Source: Ruminococcaceae bacterium UBA3215 (lineage in GTDB: Bacteria; Bacillota; Clostridia; Oscillospirales; Ruminococcaceae). Taken from it: a stretch of 64,000 nt of DNA. The DNA lies in the NCBI GenBank assembly GCA_002363155.1, contig DEWH01000027.1, positions 31,611 through 95,610 of the forward strand, written 5' to 3'. Position numbers and translations under genes: made by a program. This document shows, piece after piece, positions 32,920-41,393 of the stretch (positions are counted from its first letter, which is position 1; each line of letters starts with the position of its first letter). The notes under the pieces were generated by a model that made no database searches, was not told the DNA's origin, and saw only the letters and a program-made list of their open reading frames with translations.

Positions 32920-33667
32920 ATGGTAACAAAAAATGAACTTAAAGAGGCACTTGCCGGTCTTGGGATCACAAAAGGCATGACACTGGAAGTACACTGCTCC
33001 CTGAGCAGTTTCGGTGAACTCGAAGGCGGTGCTGCCACGGTATTAGACACCCTCAAGGAACTTGTGACAGAAGAGGGCAGCATTTTTATGCCGGCGCTGA
33101 GATTCAGCCCGGAGCTTGAGCTTACCGAATCCGATAAGAAACTCGGACTGACCGTAAAGATCAGAAAGCTCCCGCCAGATGCGGAAAGGACAGCAATGGG
33201 CATAGTTGCCGACACATTCCGGAAACTCCCGGATACCTACTGCGGGACCGACACGATCAGCACCGCAGGCTGGGGAAAGCACGGAAAGGAAGCGCTGATC
33301 GGCGGGCTTGATTATCCTATACATAACGGCGGGAAAGCGCTGATGCTGGGAGTGGATATCTACAAACTCACAGCGATGCACTACGTCGAAGGGATCACAC
33401 CGGAAGATATAAACGCTCAGTTTGCACCCACTGACGAGATTAAACCGCATATATCCGCCGGAAGAGTGGCTGTGCGAAGCCGGTCACCCACCGGTAAAAG
33501 CATGGTACAAGATACAGGATACGGCGTACAATAAAGGGCTTATAAAGGAAGCTTCGATAGGCAGCTGCAAGGCGATGTTCTTTGATATATGGCAGGTAGT
33601 TTCGCTTTACGAAAACGAACTGCGAAAAGATCCCTACGGCTTGTGGGGTATGAAGAAACCCGGATGA
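32920..33667 (+). pseudogene. AAC(3)-family N-acetyltransferase with a frameshift
   Basis: Starting at the ATG at 32920 (behind GCGGAGAAA), the frame encodes an AAC(3)/antibiotic N-acetyltransferase: GITKGMTLEVHCSLSSFG, then a shortened central part and HYVEGITPEDINAQF. At about 33447-33455, in an ATATAT run, homology jumps to another frame and continues YPPEEWLCEAG..KIQDTAYNKGLI to DPYGLWGM, ending at 33667. The unshifted frame stops at 33534. Either an inactivating indel, a sequencing error or phase variation. AAC(3)-like proteins without drug specificity are common, so resistance is not claimed. Confidence 0.75.
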
Positions 33668-33678
33668 TATAAGACAGA

Positions 33679-33714
33679 AACCTCCCGTGCATGAAAGCAC
33701 AGGAGGTTTTTTCA
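33679..33714. terminator. Shared terminator of two convergent operons
   Basis: AACCTCC and GTGC arms pair with GCAC and GGAGGTT around ATGAAA, one mismatch, followed by TTTTTT on the plus strand and a T-rich run on the minus strand. Confidence 0.85.
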
Positions 33715-34941
33715 GATGAATTTTGTAAATCCGGTAGTTTTCAGTATTTCCAGAACGTCCGGATTTATGTTTCTTAACGAGAGACCGTTTTTTATCCCGG
33801 CAGCCCTGTTATAGATCATAAGCACTGCGCGGATCCCCGCAGAGGTAATATATAAGCAGTCAGCCAAGTCAAGTATAACCGGCTTATCCTGCTTCTCCGG
33901 GAAGATTTTTGTATATTCCCCGATAAGCTTCGGTGAGTTTATCGAATCAAGCCGTCCGTTTATATGGAATATCAGCGTTCCGCCGTCACTTTCCGGGGTA
34001 ATGCTGAAAGCGTTTGTTCCTGACGATTCCGGTCTGTTTGACCTTGAAGCGACAGATGTTATTTCAAGAAAATGCGTGGTTTCATACGCTTTCCTTATAT
34101 GATCGGGAATGTCAAGATCTCTGATCAGCGAACTTACACGGACTTTTCTGCTTTTCAGCCCGTACTTTCCGAGCAGCTCCGTAAAATCCTGCCCTTTAAG
34201 CGTCACAAAGCTGTTATCGTAAAGAAGGCTGCGCCACTTCTCTGACAATTCCGAACCAAGGATCCCGTTTATCACAGATTCATCGTTTCCGAAAAGGCTT
34301 CTGATAATATACTCATAGACCGAGCGCTCTTCTGTATCGCCGGTGAGCCATACTCCGCCGTGCTCGGAAAGCAGCGCCGAAATATTCGAGATCACTGTCT
34401 GCACCTCGGTCTCGGTAAGATACATCATCAGTCCCTCGGTAGCTATGAACAAAGGCTCTCTTCCGGTGAATACCGATCTCAGCGCATTAAGATCCGTAAC
34501 ATCCGCCGGAATGTACATTATATTGCTGTCGGAACTTACCTCGGGAAGAACGATCCTTTTCATTCTGTTTATTACCGGCGGAAGATCGATGCCGTAATAA
34601 CGTATATACTTTCTGTCCGCAAAAGAAAGTCCGCGCTGATTCAGACCGCACCCAAGATCTGCGAAAACTGTCATCTTCACCGTGTCGAATATTTTTTCGG
34701 TGATCCGACTTCTTACCCATGCCGCAGTTCCGCAGACGGAAGAAAACCGGTACAGCTTCTCTTTTTCTTTGATGTCAAAATTCGTTATTCTTTCCGATAT
34801 CTGTTCTTCTTTATCTATAAGCCTTATCAGCTTTTCCGCGTTCCTGTCCCCGTTGGCGGCACCGCCCATCAGTGAGGCACGGGCTGTAAAAACAGTCGGA
34901 TTAAGATCGCTGCTGAGGATATCCGCTTTATAACCGTTCAT
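33712..34941 (-). CDS. LCMT/COG3315-type methyltransferase fused to a STAS domain (first of two)
   Basis: 409 residues. Residues 1-290 are a SAM methyltransferase of the leucine-carboxyl-methyltransferase type (VFADLGCGLNQRGL motif I; YYGIDLPPVI; ATEGLMMYL), a family linked to polyketide and NRPS O-methylation. Residues about 315-409 are a STAS domain: LIFHINGRLDSINSPKL and LADCLYITSAGIRAVLM, with the Ser that anti-sigma kinases phosphorylate. Last gene of the seven-gene operon, 30 nt after the HD-GYP gene. The STAS domain suggests control by the operon's RsbW-like kinase. The fusion is rare to my knowledge. Confidence 0.85.
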   Translation of the reverse strand: MNGYKADILSSDLNPTVFTARASLMGGAANGDRNAEKLIRLIDKEEQISERITNFDIKEKEKLYRFSSVCGTAAWVRSRITEKIFDTVKMTVFADLGCGLNQRGLSFADRKYIRYYGIDLPPVINRMKRIVLPEVSSDSNIMYIPADVTDLNALRSVFTGREPLFIATEGLMMYLTETEVQTVISNISALLSEHGGVWLTGDTEERSVYEYIIRSLFGNDESVINGILGSELSEKWRSLLYDNSFVTLKGQDFTELLGKYGLKSRKVRVSSLIRDLDIPDHIRKAYETTHFLEITSVASRSNRPESSGTNAFSITPESDGGTLIFHINGRLDSINSPKLIGEYTKIFPEKQDKPVILDLADCLYITSAGIRAVLMIYNRAAGIKNGLSLRNINPDVLEILKTTGFTKFI

Positions 34942-34971
34942 GAAAAACTCCTTGCCGCTGTCTCTGCCCGA

Positions 34972-35577
34972 TCATTCATGAAGCGCATAAAAATGGTCAA
35001 GATCTATGATCTCAAGCATACATTTTGCTGCGTCCGGATCGAACTGGATCCCTATTCCCTTTTCTATTTCCGCCCTGGCTGTTTCCTGGGGAAGATACTT
35101 TCTGTAACTTCGGTTCGATGTCATTGCGTCATAGCTGTCCGCAACAGAGATTATTCTCACGAGAACAGGAAGTTCGCTTCCGAGCTTTCCCTCCGGATAA
35201 CCCTTTCCGTTATAGAATTCATGGTGCCAGCGCGCTCCCTGCGAAAGCTCCGGCATACTGCTGATATCCTTGAGTATGTTGTATCCGAGCAGAGGGTGGG
35301 ACTGCATCAGCTCAAATTCCTCGTCGGTAAGCTTTGTGGTCTTGTTGATGATCTCGTTCGGAATGCCTATTTTACCGATATCATGCAAAAGTCCCATATA
35401 GTAAGCTTTTTCCTGCTCTTCTTCGGAAAGACCCATTCTAAACGCTAGCATTCTTGAATAGATCGCAACACGTTCGGAATGTCCGTTTGTGTACTTATCC
35501 TTGGCGTCTATGGTGCGCGCAAGCGCTTCCATAAGCTCTGTCGTCAGTTTCTTTACAGCTGTCTCACTTTTATCCAT
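34972..35577 (-). CDS. HD-GYP domain protein, probable c-di-GMP phosphodiesterase
   Basis: 201 residues, a stand-alone HD-GYP domain. Metal and signature residues are present: HSERVAIYS, LLHDIGKIGIP, HPLLGYNIL, HHEFYNGKGYP. No sensor domain is attached, so its activity must be set by expression or a partner. It would lower cyclic-di-GMP. Sixth gene of the operon, 36 nt after the zinc-ribbon gene. Confidence 0.92.
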   Translation of the reverse strand: MDKSETAVKKLTTELMEALARTIDAKDKYTNGHSERVAIYSRMLAFRMGLSEEEQEKAYYMGLLHDIGKIGIPNEIINKTTKLTDEEFELMQSHPLLGYNILKDISSMPELSQGARWHHEFYNGKGYPEGKLGSELPVLVRIISVADSYDAMTSNRSYRKYLPQETARAEIEKGIGIQFDPDAAKCMLEIIDLDHFYALHE

Positions 35578-35613
35578 TTAATTGATACACTCCATATATC
35601 CGCCCTCTCATTT

Positions 35614-37605
35614 TCAGGCGAAATGTTCCGCAAGAGCCTTCATATTTCCCTCAAACAAGGCGGTCCCGTTTATGTCGCATACCTTGTATCTGTCGCTGTC
35701 GAAGCTTCCGAGAACGACAAGGAATGTATCAGCCGGAAGTCTTGCGTATGACTGACCCTCTCCGATCATTCCGAGCGCGGAGGACGATACGATAAAGCAG
35801 TTCTCTCTGTCGGCAGGTATGACAGTCTTTCCGCGGAAGTCGATAATACCCGTTCCCCTGCCCTGTTTTCCGACAAGGAAATGTATCTTTCCGCCTGCTC
35901 TGTAACTGCCGAATTCGTATTTCGTGCGGATACGGTTCTTTCCGAATTCCGCATTTGCCCCGGAAATGAGCTGTGCCGGCTCCGCAGTGAGCACTGTCTC
36001 GCCTGTTGATACGTTTTTCAGTACAGCCTTTACATCTCCGAGCTCGTCTTCCTCGCTTGTGAGTAAATAGAGCACGCCGTCGAATATATGTATGCCGTAA
36101 GGCATCTGATCGCCGTAGTGCTGTTTGTATCCGAACGTACAGATCTCATTGAATCCTTCATCATACAGCAGACATTTGTCATACTCTTCCGAATAATCGT
36201 CACGTTCCTGCAGCAGCGCGATATACGTTTTTCCGTTCACACTGAAAACGCTGTTCAGCTGTTCGGTCTTATCCTGAGCATGATTGAACACAAGGCCGTC
36301 GGAAAAGCCTGCGTCCGATGACAGACTGATATGTCCGGAGCTTACATATTCTCCGTCAGCCGTTTTTTCGATGCAGTAAACATCTGTTGCTATTTCGGCT
36401 GTATCGCCGCTTGCCGAATGAGAGCGGATGCTTACGAAGATTTTTCCGCCGATCGCAGCGATCTCCGGAATATAGCGCAGATCGTTTTTGCCAAGATCGG
36501 TAACGACACGGTCATTCTCATCTATGAGCTCGATATTTCCGTATTCGGATCGGCTTCTGGCACCGGTTCCGGTGGTTATACCGGATATCTTGAGCAGGAA
36601 ATAGCCTGTACGGCTTTTATCTCCGCTGACAGCGATCGGTTTGAATCTGAAACTATTTTCGGGAAGGTATATCTTTCCCGTCTTCCGGTTAAGAATGCAT
36701 CTCTGTCTGTCCATTTCCGGGCGGCTGCGGAGCAGGGCGGCTATATCCTTGTTGTAGAAGAAGAACTCAACAAAGTACCCGCTCGGATCACCTTCATATT
36801 TCGGTACAAAAACGTTGTCAAGAATGCACGCACCGCTGTCGCAGTCAACGATTCTCTGAGGAGAAGTGTTTATCTCATCGGAACCTGCCATGTAACGCAC
36901 ATGATTGGTCATTCTGTTATAGTCTTCCGGATGCGTGTGAAGGCAATACTTGCTGCCTATTACACGAAGCGGGAAAATATCGGCAATACCCGTTATGTTT
37001 TCCTGGTACTGCGCTGCAAATACGATACGGCTGTCGCGGGAAATGAGAACTGTTATACCGGAAGTGGAAAAAGGCATGGTCAGACCGGTGAATGCTTTCA
37101 GGATATGTCTGAACTCCTCGGGACCGAGCACGCTTTTGCTTCTGAACAGGATAAAGCTCAGATAACGCGTTCCGTTTCGGAAGCAGTCTCCCTCCGGCTG
37201 TAAAACTCCGTTTGCCACATTTGCGCCTGTCCAGTTCATATAACAGATCAGCTCCGCTCTGTCCTCGCCTTTGACAAGGAACGGGCGAAGTTCTTTTCCG
37301 GGAGCAATGTCATCTATCGCTACCGCGTATCCGTCGCTGAACTCGCTTATCCATGTTATATGCTTTGCTTCGGCAAGCTGCTTATGTGCGGCGATCCATT
37401 TCTTATAGAACGGTTCTTCGGAATTATACGTCTGCCGTTTATCTGAACTCCGGACATCTGTTCCGCACTTCATGCAGAAAAACGCGCCGTCAAGCAGCTT
37501 TGAACCGCATCTCGGGCATACTCCCGATAAAACCTGTTTTGCTCCGCAGTAAATACAGTATTCGGCACCGGAAGGAAGCGGGCGGTCACATTTATAACAT
37601 AACAT
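35614..37605 (-). CDS. Double zinc-ribbon protein with large beta-rich region, unknown function
   Basis: 663 residues. Two zinc ribbons at the N-terminus (CYKCDRPL..CIYCGAK and CPRCGSKL..CMKCGTD, residues 3-51). The remainder is beta-rich with recurring VNGKTYIAL, IFDGVLYLL and GGKIFVSI strands, compatible with a beta-propeller, but I do not recognise a family. No signal peptide or membrane segment, so cytoplasmic. It starts 14 nt after the NRPS-like gene ends. Confidence 0.6.
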   Translation of the reverse strand: MLCYKCDRPLPSGAEYCIYCGAKQVLSGVCPRCGSKLLDGAFFCMKCGTDVRSSDKRQTYNSEEPFYKKWIAAHKQLAEAKHITWISEFSDGYAVAIDDIAPGKELRPFLVKGEDRAELICYMNWTGANVANGVLQPEGDCFRNGTRYLSFILFRSKSVLGPEEFRHILKAFTGLTMPFSTSGITVLISRDSRIVFAAQYQENITGIADIFPLRVIGSKYCLHTHPEDYNRMTNHVRYMAGSDEINTSPQRIVDCDSGACILDNVFVPKYEGDPSGYFVEFFFYNKDIAALLRSRPEMDRQRCILNRKTGKIYLPENSFRFKPIAVSGDKSRTGYFLLKISGITTGTGARSRSEYGNIELIDENDRVVTDLGKNDLRYIPEIAAIGGKIFVSIRSHSASGDTAEIATDVYCIEKTADGEYVSSGHISLSSDAGFSDGLVFNHAQDKTEQLNSVFSVNGKTYIALLQERDDYSEEYDKCLLYDEGFNEICTFGYKQHYGDQMPYGIHIFDGVLYLLTSEEDELGDVKAVLKNVSTGETVLTAEPAQLISGANAEFGKNRIRTKYEFGSYRAGGKIHFLVGKQGRGTGIIDFRGKTVIPADRENCFIVSSSALGMIGEGQSYARLPADTFLVVLGSFDSDRYKVCDINGTALFEGNMKALAEHFA

Positions 37606-37619
37606 AACGTACTACCCCC

Positions 37620-40598
37620 TTACTTCTTTCTGGAGAACGCAGCGTTTCCGCTGTTCTCCGCACTGTCTGCGATGCGCTTTTTAAGTTTCCCTACCGTGAT
37701 ATCCGGCTCATCGCCGCATTTTGCCAATGCTTTCGCGGTATTCACGAACAGTCTGCTGAACTTCTGTATGCTTTCATCGTTGTATCTGCTTGCTGCATAG
37801 TCGATCATAAGCTGCAGCCCTTCCTCGCCGTCGAGGATCTCCATATCGAGTATGGTCTGTGAAGCCGCCTGATTCTGACGTATATCGACTGTCTCAATGC
37901 CGAGAGACTTTATCTCCGACATATCACGGATATCGCGCTGATACAGCACATAAGCCGATTCAACGTCACCCACCTGCGATATCATATCCACATACGGATA
38001 ACAGCTGTGCTCAATTCCTCCGCGCACCTGCTCATGCACGTCTTCAAACAGCGCGGCAGCTGTAAGATCGTCGCTGAATCTGAAACCTACCGGCAGATCG
38101 CGGAAAAGAAGTCCTACCGTAGTCATCATCTGCATGTCATCGCGTCCGTTATATATCCAGGAAAGACGTATATTGTCGGTGTTGTTGTATATTGCCACCG
38201 CAAGACCGGCAGCTGTGATAAAGAACTCATTTCTCGATATGCGCAGTCTTTCCTCCGGCGACATAAGTTCGGCGGAGCCGATGCCGAGACTGCACACGAG
38301 CTCGCCCATCTCATTCTCGCGGGAATCGCGGTCAGTCACAGGATAAGTGCTCCATTCCGTATTGCCGTACTTCTCTTCAAAATACTGTCTGCTTGCTTCA
38401 TAGAACCCGCTGTTTATAACGTCCTCACGATCCTGCAGCATAAGGTAGTAATTGTCCGGAACAAGCGCAGCGCCTGTCATCGCCCGCATTACGTTCTCCA
38501 TGAACACCTTGAATGAAGTGCCGTCAAAAACCGTATGGTGAACATCAAAGAACAGATATCCGGAAGTCTCCGTCTCAAATACCCTGCACCTGTGAAGCAG
38601 CTCGCCGATAATCCTGAACGGCTGCACAAGCGTATCCTTGACCGTGTCGAATTCCCAGTCGTGTATCTGCTCCACCACAATATTCTTCATCTTTCCGGGC
38701 GTGTATCTCTGTACGATATCACCGTCTTCATTGAATTCAAGGGTCGTGAGCAGCGCCGGGTGATTATGTATAGCCGCCTGTATCGCAGCCGCGACTTTTT
38801 CGGCGCTCATAGCGTTCTTGTCAAATTTAAGCATGGTGAACAGGTTGTACATCGTGGAGTCCGGCGTGTACAGCTGATAATCGACCATGTACAGCTGTTC
38901 GGGAGTGAGCGGGTGAGGTGTTTTCATTGATCTTGCGTTCTTTGCCTCGTCCGATTCACCGCCGGAACCGTTATGCAGCGCTGTATAGAGCTTTGCGATC
39001 TTCTTCGGCGTGCGGCCTCTGAAAATCTCTGAGGCGTTCAGTCCGGGGAGTCCGCTCTCCACGATCACCTGTATCGAGCCGAGGGAGTCTCCGCCGAGTT
39101 CATAGAAATCGTCATGCGCACCTACCTGTTCGATACCGAGCACCTTTGCCATTGCTGCGCAGAGCTTTTCTTCCGTCTCATTTGCCGGCGGGGCATAAGC
39201 TTTTGCCGCATCACTGAGATCCGGAAGCGGCAGAGACTTTCTGTCAAGCTTTCCGTTCGGGCGCAGCGGGATATGATCCACGCGGACATAGTATGACGGG
39301 ATCATATAGTACGGCAGGTATTCAAGCAGCACTTCACGGAGAGCATTTGCGTCTATCCTTATGTTATCGGTATAGTAAGCGCAGATATATGCCTTATCGC
39401 CGTCCTCGATGCATTTCGCCGCCGCCCATTCTATATGAAGCACGTCACACAGCGCGGCTTCGATCTCCGCCGGCTCAATGCGGTTGCCGTTTATCTTTAT
39501 CATATCGGTGCTTCTGCCGAGGAGCAGAAGATCGCCGTTTTCATCTGTTTTTGCAAGGTCTCCGGTATGGCAGATACCGTTTACGAACGTCTTTTCGGTT
39601 TCTTCCGGAAGATTTATGTATCCGCGCACGAACGGTACTTCAAAGCACAGCTCGCCTATCTCGCCGTCCGGGACAGGTTCTCCCTCTTCGTCGATGAGCG
39701 ATGTCTTTACCGACGGCTTTCCTATGGGGCAGATCTTATACGGCTTGTCTATCTCAAACAGGCTTATGCCGAAACCGCTCTCGCTCATAGCATAAACATT
39801 GATGAGTCTTACGTTCTTAACAAATACGTTGTTAGCAGGTTCCGAACCTACAAACAGTGTTTTAAGATAGGGACCTGTATTATCTCCGAAAGCGCGTACA
39901 TAGGACGGGGTGAGGAATGTTACCGAGATCTGTTTTTCCATGATGAACTTTCTCAGCAGCACCGGATCCTTCAGCGTTGTATATGACACCACGAATATCC
40001 TGCTGTTCTTTGTGCTGAGTGCTGCAAGCAGGATTATTACGGAAGCCACAAAGTTAAGGGGTACCAGCAGAGCAAGCCGTTCATCATTCCCGAAAGGAAC
40101 TTCTCCGTTGAGCTTTATGGAATCAACGCTCATCTGAAGGCTTCCGTATTCATGCAGAACGCCTTTCGGCTTTCCCGATGTACCGGAAGTATAAATAGCA
40201 TAGGCGGCATCGTGATCGTCCGTTACGGCATATCCTTCACGCGGTTCAGTCTGCATTATCCCGTCCCATTCCGCGGTGGTTATACATATCTTGCAGCCGC
40301 AGTCACGGCGGATATATTCGGTACGCTCGGGAGCATAGTTTTCCTCCACAAGCACGAAAGCAGCTCCGGCTCTCCATACTCCGAGCATGGCCACGATCGG
40401 CAGAACGCCTCTCGGAAGATCTATCAGCACGAAATCTTCTTTTCCGACGCCTTTTTCGGTAAGCCAGCCGTAAATTCTTGCGGTGATATCATCAAGCTGT
40501 GAATAAGTGATACCCTTCGAGTGCGCATCGTCAAACAATATCGCCGTACTGCCGCACTCCCGTGCATATCCGGCAAGCGTTTCGATTATCTTTGCCAT
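37620..40598 (-). CDS. NRPS-like enzyme with A-T-C order (adenylation, carrier, condensation)
   Basis: 992 residues. Adenylation domain (1-470): YAIYTSGTSGKPKG (A3), HTGDLAKTDENGDLLLLGR (A7), PNGKLDRKSLPLP (A10). Carrier domain with phosphopantetheine site LGGDSLGS (about 502). Condensation domain with HHTVFDG active site (about 687) to the C-terminus. No thioesterase. It would activate an amino or aryl acid, load it on the carrier and condense it with an acceptor. Placing C last suggests release by condensation onto a free amine or alcohol. Substrate cannot be assigned here. Confidence 0.88.
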   Translation of the reverse strand: MAKIIETLAGYARECGSTAILFDDAHSKGITYSQLDDITARIYGWLTEKGVGKEDFVLIDLPRGVLPIVAMLGVWRAGAAFVLVEENYAPERTEYIRRDCGCKICITTAEWDGIMQTEPREGYAVTDDHDAAYAIYTSGTSGKPKGVLHEYGSLQMSVDSIKLNGEVPFGNDERLALLVPLNFVASVIILLAALSTKNSRIFVVSYTTLKDPVLLRKFIMEKQISVTFLTPSYVRAFGDNTGPYLKTLFVGSEPANNVFVKNVRLINVYAMSESGFGISLFEIDKPYKICPIGKPSVKTSLIDEEGEPVPDGEIGELCFEVPFVRGYINLPEETEKTFVNGICHTGDLAKTDENGDLLLLGRSTDMIKINGNRIEPAEIEAALCDVLHIEWAAAKCIEDGDKAYICAYYTDNIRIDANALREVLLEYLPYYMIPSYYVRVDHIPLRPNGKLDRKSLPLPDLSDAAKAYAPPANETEEKLCAAMAKVLGIEQVGAHDDFYELGGDSLGSIQVIVESGLPGLNASEIFRGRTPKKIAKLYTALHNGSGGESDEAKNARSMKTPHPLTPEQLYMVDYQLYTPDSTMYNLFTMLKFDKNAMSAEKVAAAIQAAIHNHPALLTTLEFNEDGDIVQRYTPGKMKNIVVEQIHDWEFDTVKDTLVQPFRIIGELLHRCRVFETETSGYLFFDVHHTVFDGTSFKVFMENVMRAMTGAALVPDNYYLMLQDREDVINSGFYEASRQYFEEKYGNTEWSTYPVTDRDSRENEMGELVCSLGIGSAELMSPEERLRISRNEFFITAAGLAVAIYNNTDNIRLSWIYNGRDDMQMMTTVGLLFRDLPVGFRFSDDLTAAALFEDVHEQVRGGIEHSCYPYVDMISQVGDVESAYVLYQRDIRDMSEIKSLGIETVDIRQNQAASQTILDMEILDGEEGLQLMIDYAASRYNDESIQKFSRLFVNTAKALAKCGDEPDITVGKLKKRIADSAENSGNAAFSRKK

Positions 40599-40644
40599 TT
40601 ACATACCTCCGTCTGTTCTTATCGTTGAATATCCGTCCGGTCAG

Positions 40645-41067
40645 TTACGCTATGACCTTCCGCATCGTGAAAATATTCTTTCCCCCGCTGTACTCATAAG
40701 CGACTTCGTCCATATTCTTCTTCGTAAGGAATATGCCGAGCCCGCCTATCTCTCTTTCGGCAGCAGGTTTATTCACATCGGGATCTTCTTTTGCAAGCGG
40801 ATCATACTGCACGCCGCTGTCCACAAAGACTATCTCGGCAGTAAGAGGCTCTCCGTAAATACGCATCTTTATCACCGCATTTCCGGTACCGGGCGCATAG
40901 GCATAGCTTGCGATATTAACAAAGATCTCCTCGACAGAAAGCTCTATCTGCATCTGGATATTCATAGGACATTCCGCAGCTTCAAGCTGTTCATCGACAA
41001 AGCCGATCACCGTATCCAGTTCGTCAACCGCAGCCGATATCTCAAGCTCCTTCATCATAATTTCCAT
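40645..41067 (-). CDS. RsbW/SpoIIAB-like ATP-binding serine kinase (anti-sigma type)
   Basis: 140 residues, GHKL ATPase: N-box EEIFVNIASYAY, G1 FVDSGVQYDP, G2 GGLGIFL. Such proteins bind a partner (usually a sigma factor) and phosphorylate STAS antagonists. No sigma gene lies in the window. Candidate substrates are the STAS protein next door and the STAS domains of the two methyltransferases. Start at 41067; an internal Met four codons on is possible. Confidence 0.9.
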   Translation of the reverse strand: MEIMMKELEISAAVDELDTVIGFVDEQLEAAECPMNIQMQIELSVEEIFVNIASYAYAPGTGNAVIKMRIYGEPLTAEIVFVDSGVQYDPLAKEDPDVNKPAAEREIGGLGIFLTKKNMDEVAYEYSGGKNIFTMRKVIA

Positions 41068-41081
41068 AAATAAGTCCTCTT

Positions 41082-41378
41082 TTATTTTATATCCAACACT
41101 CCGGAAAATCCTGTCACATTGAAAATAGCCATTACTTCCTTGCAGACATTTCTGACTTTGAGCCCTTCCTTTGCCGACATCGCCTTATGCGCTGTGAGAA
41201 GGATCCTTAATCCCGCGGAAGAAACATAGTTTACCTGCGCAAGATCTATCACCATAGAATCATAGCTTTCAAAGCAGTCTTTTACTTCCTTTTCAAATTC
41301 CGGTGCGGTTTTCGAGTCGATCCTTCCTTCTACCGATACCGTTACTTCTTTTCCGTTTTCCGTTTTGCTGATCGTCAT
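41082..41378 (-). CDS. STAS-domain antagonist (RsbV/SpoIIAA-like)
   Basis: 98 residues: VTVSVEGRIDSKTAPEFEKE and VIDLAQVNYVSSAGLRILL, with the phosphorylatable Ser in SSAG. When dephosphorylated such proteins sequester RsbW-like kinases. It lies 15 nt after the PP2C phosphatase gene and 14 nt before the kinase gene, the classic partner-switch trio. Confidence 0.93.
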   Translation of the reverse strand: MTISKTENGKEVTVSVEGRIDSKTAPEFEKEVKDCFESYDSMVIDLAQVNYVSSAGLRILLTAHKAMSAKEGLKVRNVCKEVMAIFNVTGFSGVLDIK

Positions 41379-41393
41379 AATTATTTTCCTTTC

